A stretch of DNA of 64,000 nt from Smallanthus sonchifolius (lineage: Eukaryota; Streptophyta; Magnoliopsida; Asterales; Asteraceae). A model generated the notes under the pieces. The model searched no databases, had not been told where the DNA came from, and worked only from the letters and a program-made list of their open reading frames with translations. Both the position numbers and the translations under genes were made by a program. Below, in pieces: positions 22,247 to 34,874 of the stretch (the stretch's first letter is position 1; every line of letters starts with the position of its first letter). Where the stretch lies: contig CM042021.1 in the NCBI GenBank assembly GCA_023525975.1, positions 80,297,501 to 80,361,500 on the forward strand, in the 5' to 3' direction.

Positions 22247-22869
22247 ATTCTGCCTAGAAACTTGACGGAATATCAAAGATATGGATGTCTTCCATTCCTT
22301 CACATTCAATGACAATACTTCCAATTGTTGAATTATAAAACCACCTTCTGAACTTCTAGAGTTGAACAAGTACAGACCTTGGCAGTAAGATAGATTTGAC
22401 AGTTTCTGCCGGTTTGTACCTCAAGCTTACCCAAGGCTTTTGATTTTTAGGGTGGATTCGGGTCTTTTAGAGAAATCTTCTTGGTTTTGCAGTGGTCATA
22501 GACCTGAAGTCATTGAAGGTCTAGTTCCTTAGAAAGGTCTCAAAGTCTCTGTCAATCCCTACATCTCCAGGGTTTTGAAGAGGCAACTTGGCCAAGGCTC
22601 TTAAGTCATACTTAGGAAGGGAGCTGAAGTCTTGAAGTGCTCCACTCCTCCTTTGTATCTCCTAACGATGAACAATGATCTTTCTTTATCATATTTCCTG
22701 CCGACCGGTGGCCTTTTCAACTCTTGGTATTCTGCAAACCACTCATAATGTTTTGGTGGTTTTTATACTTGTTGCTTCTTAAACCAAGACCTCCAGGATC
22801 TGAGGCTTGGTAGGAGGGAGTTGTTTCATGTAGTGTTTCAGTTGTTATTGGTGTTGTTGTTGGTGGTGT
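22247..22869 (-). pseudogene. Copia aORF remnant, distal half (split by gypsy2)
   Basis: Translated on the minus strand with stops tolerated, this matches the last domain of the aORFs in elements A and B. Shared words are SLPKYDL (element A), a HP-K-KP-V stretch, a basic-aromatic FRRWFYN where B has FKWWYYD, and ECEG...IFDI where B has CKEG...VFDP. A Pro/Thr-rich open stretch (22869-22717) continues the frame that starts at 34632. It is broken by several stops. It abuts the oppositely oriented LTR and primer site at 22238, which indicates a rearrangement. Confidence 0.55.
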
Positions 22870-23011
22870 TGTAGCCTTTCTGATTTTCATGTTTTCATTT
22901 TGGTACAATAAAGCATGTATGAATTTCAATCTTAGTGAAATGGTTATATCAAGCCCTAATGTTATCAAATACCGATTCACAATTTCCACCCGCATTTATG
23001 CTAGAATCACA

Positions 23012-23080
<69 letters not shown>

Positions 23081-23952
23081 GACTTATGTGTACCTATTAT
23101 ACACACTTACACCCAATTTACAAATACTTTTACATTAGATTGGACCCTAAATCAGTTGAACGCTCAAACAATTAAACCTACACCTCAATTTTGACTTTTA
23201 AACATCAAATTTTGACTTTCCATGATCCAGTTGACTTTCAAAAGTCAAAACAGCCCATTTCGTGATGATCTAAGGCTGCCTACGACCAAATCCTAGTTAA
23301 TTTGGATTTCTATGATTATACAAACAACAAACGACCCAGCTCAGGCCCAAACATCATGCCAATTCGTCCATTAAAGCGGCCAAGTTTCAAATTCAAACGA
23401 ATTCGAATTCACAAAGTCAAATCGCATCAAACCGTAATCAATTCTTACAACTAACACGTAATGGATCCCGCAAATCACGTACAAACCAATCCCGCATGTA
23501 TCCAATGCCTTATCATGACTCGATTCATCCTCAATTGAGCGAATTAACGCGTAATCCGTCCCTTCGGGCGTTACGGCCAAATCGACACCAAATCATGTAA
23601 ATGAGATGAAACCAATCCAATTAAAACACTCCCTCACCCTCGTCTGACTTATTACTAACTTCCAGAGCGATCAATTGACTCGCATTACCCCTCTGTAAGT
23701 TCATCGAGTATCAAGATCATCGGGCCTGAAATCGTAGCCGACTGCACTCGTTGCCCAATTTCATCAAGTAAGTTTTAGATCATTAGCTTCGTAATCGAGC
23801 CATGAACAATAGCCCCTTATCAATTCGAGCTATCATAATCTATCGAAATCAATTGGAATTAGGGTTCTTGGTCGTTTTGCTTGAAATATGATTTGGGGAA
23901 TTTGGGATAATGGACTTAGCGTATTTAAATTTTCTTGTTCCCATTTGGACCA

Positions 23953-24034
23953 GCGAACCACCCGGCTCAACTGGTTAAGACACTGCTCCAATGAACCGGG
24001 TGGCGTGGGTTCGAAACCCACGTAGACCGACCCT
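23953..24034 (+). repeat. tRNA-like sequence 1 in gypsy2 5' LTR
   Basis: A-box-like GGCTCAACTGGTTAAGA (23964-23980) and B-box-like GGGTTCGAAACCC (24007-24019) at pol III spacing, followed by a T run (24033-24037) that could end pol III transcription. The 3' LTR copy is at 32344-32425. Confidence 0.6.
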
Positions 24035-24112
24035 TTTTGCGCGTGACTCAAAGCCAGACCCGGCCTCTTGAACCGAACCGATTATATACAAATCGAATCC
24101 AATCCATAACAC

Positions 24113-24188
24113 GGGTTAGCCCCCTGGTCCAGTGGTTGAGACGACTGCCTGGTACAGAAGCCACCCGGGTTCGAGCCGGGTGGTCTGT
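24113..24188 (+). repeat. tRNA-like sequence 2 in gypsy2 5' LTR
   Basis: A-box-like TGGTCCAGTGGTTGAGA (24125-24141) and B-box-like GGGTTCGAGCC (24168-24178), with a good T-arm stem CCGGG/CCCGG. No acceptor stem closes it. The 3' LTR copy is at 32508-32583 and is nearly unchanged. Confidence 0.6.
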
Positions 24189-24439
24189 TTAAATTTTTAA
24201 AACCTGTTTTACAGCTTCAAAAAATTTATAAAAAATATTTTTATAAACCTTACACTATTTGTAACAGAATAAACCAAAACTATAAATTTTCAATATAAAT
24301 TCAGTTTTATTATGAATTTTTGTTTAAATTGTGTATTAAAATAATTAAAACAAAAACTTTAAATATCAAAAATTAATTTCTAAATAAAAGCAATAAATTT
24401 TATAAAATGTTAACTCATTAAAGCAAACTAGTATATATT

Positions 24440-25070
24440 TTCTTTGATGATAAATAAAATAAAAATTATTCATTTAATTTATTTAAATAAATAAAATTAT
24501 TTATTTATTTTATTTATTTAAATAAAAGACTATTCGCATAAGTAGAAATTCTTTTTCTAAACATATATTTGCAATCTATATACTTTAATATATTTTTCAC
24601 AAATAAATAAATAAAAATTATTTATTTATTTAATTTAATTATTTAAATAAATAAAATTATTAATATTTTATTTATTTATTTAAATTAAACACTATTCGTA
24701 TAAGTAAAAATCTTTTTTTTAAACATATATATTTTAACATATTTTTCACAAATAAAAATTATTTATTTATTTAGTTTATTTAAATAAATAAAACTACTTA
24801 ATTTATTTATTTAAATTAAACACTATTTGTATAAGTAGAAATTCTTTTTCCTAAACATATATATTTTTAACATATTTTTCATAAAAAAATAAATAAAAAT
24901 TATTTATTTATTTAGTTTATTTAAATAAATAAAATTATTTATTTTATTTATTTAAATTAAACACTATTCACATAAGTAGGAATTCTTTTCCTAAACACAT
25001 ATATATATTTACACTCTATATATATGTTAACATATTTTTCACAATTAAATAAAATTAATTATTTTATTTA
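24440..25070 (+). repeat. AT-rich tandem repeat in gypsy2 LTR
   Basis: About four copies of a 130-160 bp unit. Each has an anchor ACACTATTCGTATAAGTAG followed by AAATTCTTTTTCCTAAACA and long TTATTTA runs; anchors lie near 24527, 24690, 24820 and 24961. The 3' LTR has the same array at about 32850-33470. Confidence 0.8.
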
Positions 25071-26037
25071 AATCCAACACTACGTCGGTGACTATTAAAG
25101 TTCATACATATATACATTGAACTCATAATACACATTAAATTCGTATTTAAGCATAGTATGCCTTTACATGGAATAACACAAATCTATTTGTACCAACCTA
25201 CACACATCAAAACCCGTTGAACCCTAGACTTAGACATAGACTTTTGTACACACTATTAACTCAATACACATTATACACTAGGTTAACGTGGTGAGTTACA
25301 AGGATCGTTTTGCCACCTAGACTCGCGTGCTAGCTACACTCTTGATTCAAGTGAGTTTACATAGCCCCCTTTTTATTTTGTACTTTTGGGGTGAAACATG
25401 ATTTACTTTTGAAACTTTTTGCATAGACTTAAAATACAATTCAATAATATGATATTATGTGTTATGTGCTTTATGCTTGAATGCTATGAGTTAAGACTAC
25501 ATATACATGACTTTAGTACAATCATTAACTCCGTACAAGCCAACGGTTAACATTGATAGATCTATTGTGTCTAACAAACCCACCCGGTTAGGGTGTTTGT
25601 TACCGACTTTACATTAGGGTAACCTGCGTGTTATGCTTCAGTCACAAGGTTTGATTGTACATACTTAGTTTAACTATAGATTCTCCATAATTGCCTTACA
25701 CACGTATGTCGTATGAATTGTATAAAATACTTTAAGCTTGGTTGTGTGTTAAAACCTATGTATGCTCACCAACTTTTTAGTTGACCTCGTTTTCATCATA
25801 TTTCAGGTACTAATGCTTGAGAATAAGTACAAGATGCTTCAGTTAGGACCGATGACCTAGAATTTAATTTAAAGAGACTATTTATGTATTTCTATTTTCC
25901 TTGTATTGTTGGATTTATGTTTATTTGTGACATGAAATTGGTTGTTTAATTATTTAAACTTTAGTAAACCTTGAGCTTTTGAACAGTCTACATGTCCCGC
26001 CCCGATGTATTCCGCCGTCGGTTGGGGTGTGACAGAT

Positions 26038-26049
26038 TGGTATCAGAGC
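26038..26049 (+). promoter_or_regulatory. gypsy2 primer binding site (initiator tRNA-Met)
   Basis: TGGTATCAGAGC three bases after the 5' LTR. The leader from 26050 to 26711 shows nothing else I can name. Confidence 0.9.
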
Positions 26050-26711
26050 CTTGGTTATAAGGAATTAGGTTAATAGACACCTTTGACCTAGACTATAACC
26101 TTAGGACATCCATTATTTACCATACTCTATGATTATATGATATGCTACATGCTATGTGTTACTGCTTATTATATTTTGATACTTTAATTGTTAAAATTCA
26201 TGAATTATTAGACTATACTTAAATAATGAATTAAATAAACAACATCCCTACCCATACCCTAAGCATCATAACCTTCTTACCTACTTCTCTGTCATCATCA
26301 TCATAGCATGTGGAAACTTCATGAATTTAAATCTATAGAATTTCTTTACTTCATCGTTAAGGTTTTAAACTTTGTTAATTATTAGAGGACACGTGCAATT
26401 TGGAAGGGTGACACCTGTATTCTGGGTTTTCTGTCTAGCAAAGCATTTCATATAAATCCCAAATAACCGAGGGACCCGTATGCTTTTCTGGGAATTCCCG
26501 GGATGAGTGTTTACTTATAGGCTAAATCATGTCTCCTTGAAAATTATATGAGTTTAATTAACCTTAATGTGTCACGGTATTCAAGTGATTATATCACTAT
26601 TTGAGTACAATCCAAACTATGATTTACTATTTTATTTGTTATCTGATCTTTTAAATTCAATCAACCCTCATAAGTTCTTACATCTCTTCTTGTGTTGTGC
26701 AAATCTATAGA

Positions 26712-28016
26712 ATGCCTCCCCGTCGTGCTACCGTGGCCAACAACAACACTGATATTGCTGCTATCCTTGCACAACTTGTGACTCAACTCACTTAAGTTAA
26801 TGGTGCTACAAACGGTAACCATGGAACTAATGGTGGTAGTGGTGCCAACCCACCGCAATGTACTTTCAAGCACTTTAACTTTTGCAACCCCACTAAGTTT
26901 TATGGCACTAAAGGAGCCACGGGTCTCTTGCAATGGTTCGAGAGCATTGAAAGCACTTTTCTCAATAGCGATTGTCCCGACAACCTCCGGGTCCGCTATG
27001 CCACCAACGTCTTCCAAAAACAAGCGCTCACTTAGTGGAATGGTGAAAAGAGGAATAGGGGCATGGATGTGGCAATGGACTTGCCATGGGATGAGGTCAA
27101 ACGACTCATGACTGAGGAGTTCTGTCCTCGCAATGAAATGAAGAAGTTAGAGGCCGAATTTTGGGATCTTGCCCAATAGAGTGGTGAAAGTATAGCCTAC
27201 ACCACCCGTTTCCATGAGCTAAGTCTTCTAGTACCTCATATGGTCACACCTTTGGCTCGGGGTATTGAAAAGTACATCGGTGATCTGCTGATGAAGATTC
27301 AAGACACTGTTTTAGGGAGGAACCCAGCTACCCTTGAAGATGCCATCCACCTATCCGCCACATTAACCGATAACCATGTAAAGGCGGGTACGCTAACAAG
27401 GAAGGGTGCTAAGAAAGTCCTAGGCACGGCAACACCTTCTGAGCCCTCCAAAGGGATCAAACTCGAACCTTTCTCCAACAACAAGAAACGAAAGACTTGT
27501 TGTTACCCCAGCTGCCCCAGTCAATCACGTTACTCCTATGACTTAGAATTCAGCCAAGAAACATTATGTGGGCAGCAGCCCTTTGTGCAACACGTGCAAT
27601 TACCATCATTTCCCAAATATACCGTGTCGGATATGTGCCAGTTGTGGAAGATATGGGCATTTAGCCAACACCTGCAGGGTTAAACCACCCGGCAATACAG
27701 CCAACCAGGGAAACAAAGGGGTTCCAGCTATCACTAATGGGAATGCTTGCTTTGAATGTGGTAACCCAAACCACTTCCGAAACCGATGCCCAAAACTTAT
27801 CAACCCTAATCAAGGTGGAGCTAGAGGGCGTGCTTTCAACATAAATGCTAATGAAGCCCAGGCCAACAATGATGTGGTCAACGGTACGTTCCTCGTTAAT
27901 AACCAATATGCTTCCATACTATTTGATACCGGTGCCGATAAGAGTTTTGTTTCACTTAATTTTGAACCTTTGCTTGCTAAAACCCGAACTAAGTTAGAGA
28001 AATGTTTACCGTTGAA
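26712..28016 (+). pseudogene. gypsy2 gag and protease N-terminus (broken)
   Basis: The ATG at 26712 opens MPPRRATVANNN. The frame then has stops TAA 26793-26795, TAG 27033-27035 and TAG 27177-27179, where Gln codons are expected. The gag core words FCPRNEMKKLEAEFWDL and YTTRFHELSLLVPHM are clear. Near 27500 the frame shifts, with another TAG at 27544-27546 soon after. In the new frame two CCHC knuckles follow (CASCGRYGHLANTC and CFECGNPNHFRNRC), then protease DTGA (about 27926). A third frame change lies near 28000. Most stops are explained by C to T changes. Confidence 0.85.
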
Positions 28017-31000
28017 GTAGCGGATGGAAACCCCATCGTCATTGACTCCATTATCCGCGATTGTTTCATCGAACATAATGAACATTCCTTTCCCGTCAAC
28101 CTTATACCTATGCAACTGGGAAGCTTTGACATCATCATAGGCATGGATTGGCTATCTAGTCATCATGTCGAAGTCGTTTGTTTCGAGAAGTGCATCCGAA
28201 TCCCTCTCCCCTCGGGTGATACATTAAAAGTCTTTGGTGAGAAACCATGTTGTGGGCTTAAGTTCATGTCGTGCACTACGGCCCGAAAGTACTTACGGAA
28301 GAAGTATGTGGCCTTTCTAGCCCATATCATTCAAAAGAAGGACCAAGAGAAGAGCATTCAAGACATCCCCATCATTTGTGACTTTCCCGACGTATTCCGC
28401 CGTCGGTTGGGGTGTGACAGATTGGTATCATAGGCATGGATTGGCTATCTATTCCGCCGTCGGTTGGGGTGTGACGTATTTCCTGAATATCTATTTGGTC
28501 TTCCACCCGTTCGTCAAGTCGAGTTTCGTATCGACCTTGTACCCGGAGCTAATCCTGTGGCTAAAGCTCCATACCACCTAGCACCTTCTGAAATGCAAGA
28601 ACTTGCAAGTCAGCTTCAAGAACTTTCCGATAAAGGTTTCATTCGTCCCAGTTATTCACCATGGGGTGCACCTGTCCTATTCGTGAAGAAGAAAGATGGC
28701 TCATTCCGGATGTGTATTGACTACCGCGAACTCAACAAACTTACCATCAAGAACCGTTATCCTTTGCCTAGGATTGATGATCTCTTTGATCAACTCCAAG
28801 GTTCCACCTACTTCTCGGAGATTGATCTTCGATCCAGATATCACCAACTTCATGTGCAAGAGGAGGATATTCCAAAGACTGCCTTTCGTACGAGATACGG
28901 TCACTACGAATTTATGGTTATGCCTTTTGGGCTAACCAATGCCCCCGCGGTTTTCATGGATCTCAGGAATCGCGTATGCAAACCATACCTAGATAAATTC
29001 ATGATCGTTTTCATTGACGACATCTTGATCTACTCCAAGACCAAATCAGATCATGAGCAACACCTTAAGTTGGTTTTAGACCTTTTAAGAAAAGAACAAC
29101 TATATGCTAAGTTCTCCAAGTGTGAATTTTGGCTAAAGGAAGTTCAATTTTTGGGTCATATTGTTAACGAAAAGGGAATTCATGTTGATCCCGCAAAGAT
29201 CAAAGCCGTTAAGACTTGGAGTACCCCTAAGACCCCTACTGAAATTCGTTCATTTCTTGGTCTTGCTAGTTATTACCGTCGTTTCATCTCAAACTTTTCC
29301 AAGATTGCGGTCCCTCTCACGGCCTTGACCCACAAAGGTAAACACTATGAGTGGCGACCAAAACAAGAGGAAGCCTTCCAACTCCTCAAGCAAAAATTGT
29401 GCAATGCTCCTATTCTCACTCTTCCTGATGGCAATGATGATCTGGTGGTCTACTGCGATGCATCAAACCAAGGTCTCGGTTGTGTTCTCATGCAACGGGG
29501 CAAGGTGATCTCTTATGCATCAAGACAACTTAAAATTCATGAAAAGAATTATACGACGCACGATCTTGAGTTGGGTGCGGTCGTCTTCGCATTAAAGATT
29601 TGGAGACATTATCTCTATGGCACGAAATATGTGGTGTTCACTGACCACAAAAGTCTCCAACACATCTTCAATCAAAAAGAACTCAACATGAGGCAAAGAC
29701 GTTGGGTCGAGCTCCTTAACGACTACGACTGCGAGATTCGGTACCATCCCGGTAAAGCGAATGTTGTGGCCGATGCCTTGAGTCATAAGGACCACGTTAT
29801 GCTTCATTGTGTTAGGATTCAAACCGATATTCAAAATCACATCTTAGAAGCTCAACACGTCTCGGTTACCGAGGGTAATCTGTATAACGAAATGTCATGT
29901 GGTGTTGAACTCCTATTAGAAACCAAACCTAATGGCCTCCTCTATTACTTGAATCGTATCTGGTTCCCCGATCGTGATGACCTTCGCGCAGTCCTTTTGA
30001 ACGAGGCACACAAAACTCGTTACTCCGTCCATCTCGGGGCTGATAAAATGCACAAGGGTCTTCACCAACAATACTGGTGGCCCGGGATGAAGAAAGACAT
30101 TGCACTATATGTCGCAAAATGTCTAACTTGTTCCAAAGTCAAAGCTGAACATCAACGTCCTTCAGGTTTGCTTGAGCAACCTGAAATCCCTGTATGGAAA
30201 TGGGAAAACCTAGCCATGGATTTCATTACCAAACTCCCTCGTACTTCTAGAGGTTATGATAGTATTTGGGTGATCATTGACCGTCTCACCAAATCAGCTC
30301 ACTTTCTACCCATCCGAGAAGACTATCGGGTAGAGAAATTAACCCGAATCTATATTGACGAAATTGAAAGTCGTCACGGAGTCCCACTCAACATAATCTC
30401 TGATAGGGATGCTCGTTTCACCTCTTGCTTTTGGCAATCCCTCCAAACTGCTCTTGGTACATGCTTAGATTTAAGCACGGCTTACCATCCCCAAACTGAT
30501 GGTCAGACCGTGCGAACAATCCAGACGCTCGAGGACATGATTAGAGCTTGTGTAATTGATTTTGGTGGCAATTGGGATTCACATCTATCCTTCATTGAGT
30601 TCTCTTACAACAATAGCTACCACACAAGCATCAACATGGCTCCATTTGAAGCTCTCTATGGTCGGAAGTGTCGCTCTCCTATCTGTTGGAACGAGATTGG
30701 TGAAGCTCAAATCACCGGTCCAGAATTAATCCAAGAAAAGTCCGACAAAATCCTACAGATCTGCAACAACATTCAAGTAGCAAGGAGTCCGCAAAAGAGC
30801 TACACCGACAAGAGACGTAAACCCTTGGAATTTCAAGTCGGTGATCTTGTACTTCTAAAGGTATCTCCTTGGAAGGGGTTGATTTGCTTCGGGAAGAAGG
30901 GTAAATTAGCACCTCGCTATGTGGGTCCATTCAAGATCCTCGAAAGGATCGGGAAGGTGGCCTACAAAATCGAATTACCTCCATCACTTGCTAATGTGCA

Positions 31001-31277
31001 TCCTACCTTTCATGTGTCCAACCTAAAGAAATTCTTTGCTGATGAGAATCTCCATATACCTCTTGACGATGTGCACATTGACGAGACGATGCACTTCGTT
31101 AAGAGACCTGTGGAGATCATGGGTCGCGAGATCAAACAACTCAAGCGAAGACGTATCCCTATTGTCAAAGTACGATGGGAATCTAAGCATGGACCTGAAT
31201 TTACTTGGGAACGTGAGGACCAAATGAAGCTCAAGTACCCTTACCTCTTTGCTAATACAGTCGCCTCAACTAGCTAA
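28002..31277 (+). pseudogene. gypsy2 pol (broken, catalytic residue lost)
   Basis: The frame at 28002 continues the protease (IIIGMDWLSSH) into the linker to reverse transcriptase. An insertion of about 84 nt at 28392-28475 brings in a TAG at 28431-28433; the same frame then runs open to 31277. Domains: reverse transcriptase with FIDD (about 29014), where DLRSGYHQL has become DLRSRYHQL; RNase H with YCDAS; integrase zinc finger (CLTCSKVKAEHQ); catalytic D in MDF and in SDRDARF. The third catalytic residue, E in GQSERT, is Val here (GTG at 30510-30512). GPF and chromodomain-like segments close the protein. It cannot have working integrase. Confidence 0.9.
28388..28475 (+). repeat. Template-switch patch of LTR end, primer site and protease sequence
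   Basis: Bases 28388-28430 match the last 34 bases of the LTR plus the primer site (compare 26001-26044). Bases 28427-28450 match the protease region at 28134-28157. Bases 28451-28475 match the LTR end again. Short identities at each junction link the pieces. Confidence 0.85.
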
Positions 31278-31300
31278 AATTTCGGAACAAAATTCCCTAA

Positions 31301-31312
31301 ACATGGGGATAC
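31301..31312 (+). promoter_or_regulatory. gypsy2 polypurine tract
   Basis: ACATGGGGATAC directly precedes the 3' LTR. It is purine-rich but interrupted. Confidence 0.65.
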
Positions 31313-34300
31313 TGTAACCTTTCTGATTTTCATGTTTTCATTTTGGTACAATAAAGCATGTATGAATTTCAATCTTAGTGAAATGGTTATATCAAGCCCT
31401 GATGTTATCAAATACTGATTCACAATTTCCACCCGCATTTATGCTAGAATCACTATATGTATATATATATATTTAGACTTATGTGTACCTATATATACAC
31501 ACTTACACCCAATTTACAAATACTTTTACATTAGATTGGACCCTAAATCAGTTGAACGCTCAAAAAATTAAACCTACACCTCAATTTTGACTTTTAAACA
31601 TCAAATTTTGACTTTCCATGATCCAGTTAACTTTCAAAATTCAAAACAGCCCATTTCGTGATGATCCAAGGCTGCCTACAACCAAATTCTAGTTAATTTG
31701 GATTTTTATGATTATACAAACAACAAACGACCCAGCTCAGGCCCAAACATCATGCCAATTCGTCCATTAAAGCGGCCAAGTTTCAAATTCAAACGAATTC
31801 GAATTCACAAAGTCAAATCGCATCAAACCGTAATCAATTCTTACAACTAACACGTAATGGATCCCGTAAATCACGTACAAACCAATCCCGCATGTATCCA
31901 ATGCCTTATCATGACTCGATTCATCCTCAATTGAGCGAATTAACGCGTAATCCGTCCCTTCGGGCGTTACGGCCAAATTGAAACCAAATCATGTAAATGA
32001 GATGAAACCAATCCAATTAAAACACTCCCTCACCCTCGTCTGACCTATTACTAACTTCCAGAGTGATCAATTGACTCGCATTACCCCTCTGTAAGTTCAT
32101 CGAGTATCAAGATCATCGGGCCTGAAATCGTAGCCGACTGCACTCGTTGCCCAATTTCATCAAGTAAGTTTTAGATCATTAGCTTCGTAATCAAGCCATG
32201 AACAATAGCCCCTTATCAATTCGAGCTATCATAATCTATCGAAATCAATTGGAATTAGGGTTCTTGGTCGTTTTGCTCGAAATAAGATTTGGGGAATTTG
32301 GGTTAATCGACTTAGCGTATTTAAATTTTCTTGTTCCCATTTAGACCAGCGAACCACCCGGCTCAACTGGTTAAGACACTGCACCAATGAACCTGTGGCG
32401 TAGGTTCGAAACCCACGCAGACCAACCCTTTTTACGCGTGACTCAAAGCCAGACCCGGCCTCTTGAACCGAACCGATTATATACAAATCGAATCCAATCC
32501 ATAACACGGGTTAGCCCCCTGGTCCAGTGGTTGAGACGACTGCCTGGTACAGAAGCCACCCGGGTTCGAGCCGGGTGGTCTGTTTAAATTTTTAAAACCT
32601 GTTTTACAGCTTCAAAAATTTTATAAAAAATATTTTTATAAACCTTACACTATTTGTAACAGATAAACCAAAATTGTAAATTTTCAATATAAATTCAGTT
32701 TTATTATGAATTTTTGTTCAAATTGTGTATTAAAATAATTAAAACAAAAACTTTAAATATCAAAAATTAATTTCTAAATAAAAGCAATAAATTTTATAAA
32801 AATTTATAAAATGTTAACTCATTAAAGCAAACTAGTATATATTTTCTTTGATGATAAATAAAATAAAAATTATTCATTTAATTTATTTAAATAAATGAAA
32901 TTATTTATTTATTTTATTTATTTAAATAAAACACTATTCGCATAAGTAGAAATTCTTTTTCTAAACATATATTTACAATCTATATACTTTAATATATTTT
33001 TCAAAAATAAATAAATAAAAATTTTTTATTTATATAATTTAATTATTTAAATAAATGAAATTATTAATATTTTATTTATTTATTTAAATTAAACACTATT
33101 CGTATAAGTAGAAATCTTTTTTTTCAAACATATATATTTTAACATATTTTTCACAAATAAATAAATAAAAATTATTTATTTATTTAGTTTATTTAAATTA
33201 ATAAAACTACTTAATTTATTTATTTAAATTAAACACTATTCGTATAAGTAGAAATTCTTTTTCCTAAACATATACATTTTTAACATATTTTTCAAAAATA
33301 AATAAATAAAAGTTATTTATTTATTTAGTTTATTTAAATAAATGAAATTATTTATTTTATTTATTTAAATTAAACACTATTCACATAAGTAGGAATTCTT
33401 TTCCTAAACACATATATATATTTACACTCTATATATATGTTAACATATTTTTCACAATTAAAAAAAATTAATTAATTTATTTAAATCCAACCCTACGTCG
33501 GTGACTATTAAAGTTCATACATATATACCTTGAACTCATAATACACATTAAATTCGTATTTAAGCATAGTATGCCTTTACATGGAATAACACAAATCTAT
33601 TTGTACCAACCTACACACATCAAAACCCGTTGAACCCTAGACTTAGACATAGACTTTTGTACATACTATTAACTCAATACACATTATACACTAGGTTAAC
33701 GTGGTGAGTTACAAGGATCGTTTTTCCACCTAGACTCGCGTGCTAGCTACACTCTTGATTCAAGTGAGTTTACATAGCCCCCTTTTTATTTTGTACTTTT
33801 GGGGTGAAACATGATTTACTTTTGAAACTTTTTGCATAGACTTAAAATACAATTCAATAATATGATATTATGTGTTATGTGATTTATGCTTGAATGCTAT
33901 GAGTTAAGACTACATATACATGACTTTAGTACAATCATTAACTCCGTACAAGCGAACGGTTAACATTGATAGATCTATTGTGTCTGACAAACCCACCCGG
34001 TTAGGGTGTTTGTTACCGACTTTAAATTAGGGTAACCTGCGTGTTATGCTTCAGTCACAAAGTTTGATTGTACATAATTAGTTTAACTATAGATTCTCCA
34101 TAATTGCCCTACACACGTATGTCGTATGATTTGTATATAATACTTTAAGCTTGGTTGTGTGTTAAAACCAATGTATGCTTACCAAATTTTTAGTTGACCT
34201 CGTTTTCATCATGTTTCAGGTACTTATGCTTGAGAATAAGTACAAGATGCTTCACTTAGGACCGATGACCTTGAATTTAATTTAAAGAGACTATTTATCT

Positions 34301-34447
34301 ATTTCTATTTTCCTTGTATTGTTGGATTTATGTTTATTTGTGACATGAAATTGGTTGTTTATTTATTTAAACTTTAGTAAATCTTGAGCTTTTGAACAGT
34401 CTACATGTCCCGCCCCGACGTATTCCGTCGTCGGTTGGGGTGTGACA
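31313..34447 (+). repeat. gypsy2 3' LTR
   Basis: 3135 bp, beginning TGTAACC and ending TGACA; GGTGT follows. It differs from the 5' LTR mainly by the short TA tract and scattered substitutions. The tRNA-like pair is at 32344-32425 and 32508-32583. Confidence 0.93.
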
Positions 34448-34640
34448 GGTGTTGCTGTTGTAGTAATCTGATGAGCTTCTTTATGAGTGCATGTTGGCCC
34501 AGTAGTGGTTACAAGCTCAACAAAGGCAACTTTCACATTTGGATCATCTTGCTCAGTGTCAGACAGAGCCTCTATCTCATCTCCTCCTTCTGTGAAGTAT
34601 CTGATCTTTTCTCCAGGCTCTTCTCCGTTCAAAATTGCTA
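34448..34640 (-). pseudogene. Copia aORF remnant, proximal half
   Basis: The minus frame from 34632 is open and acidic, then Thr/Pro-rich. Across the gypsy2 target site it continues at 22869 without losing frame. Acidic and Pro/Thr-rich linkers of this kind also precede the last aORF domain in elements A and B. Confidence 0.5.
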
Positions 34641-34874
34641 CAAATTTTAAACGTCATAACGAGAAGATTTCGGGTGATTCAGAAATCGTTTTAGTTGGAT
34701 TTAGGTATAATTCAAAAATTTGTTCGGGGTGAAACAGATTTATTTTTGGGGTGATTCGAATCGGGTTTCGATTTGATACAGATTTATTTTTGGGTTTACG
34801 AGCTTAGTTTTTGGTGATTCGTATTTGGGTACAAGTGTTACGGGTTTATGCCCGAGAGGTTTTGGACTTGATGT
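34641..34874. other. Unassigned stretch
   Basis: No gene or repeat recognised. The plus strand is T/G-rich with repeated words such as GGTGATTC. Confidence 0.4.

Larger units (their letters stand above)
22870..26034 (+). repeat. gypsy2 5' LTR
   Basis: 3165 bp, from TGTAGCC to GGGTGTGACA. It contains a long (TA)n tract (about 23017-23077; only about 14 bases in the 3' LTR), two tRNA-like sequences, and an AT-rich tandem repeat (24440-25070). Confidence 0.93.
22865..34452 (+). mobile_element. gypsy2: Ty3 chromovirus, degenerate
   Basis: A full-length but dead element: 5' LTR 22870-26034, 3' LTR 31313-34447, target duplication GGTGT at 22865-22869 and 34448-34452, initiator-Met primer site, gag, protease and pol. 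The LTRs differ at many positions and by indels, so it is clearly older than gypsy1. It is the same chromovirus type as gypsy1 by pol but its LTRs are unrelated in sequence. It split a copia aORF remnant. Confidence 0.92.

Noticed and set aside
22717..22995. Host gene exon on the minus strand split by gypsy2
   Set aside because: The continuation to 22247 matches words of the copia aORF end domain, so a retroelement origin explains it.
24113..24188. Functional tRNA gene
   Set aside because: A and B boxes and a T arm are present, but the acceptor stem does not pair and the copy lies inside both LTRs of a retrotransposon.
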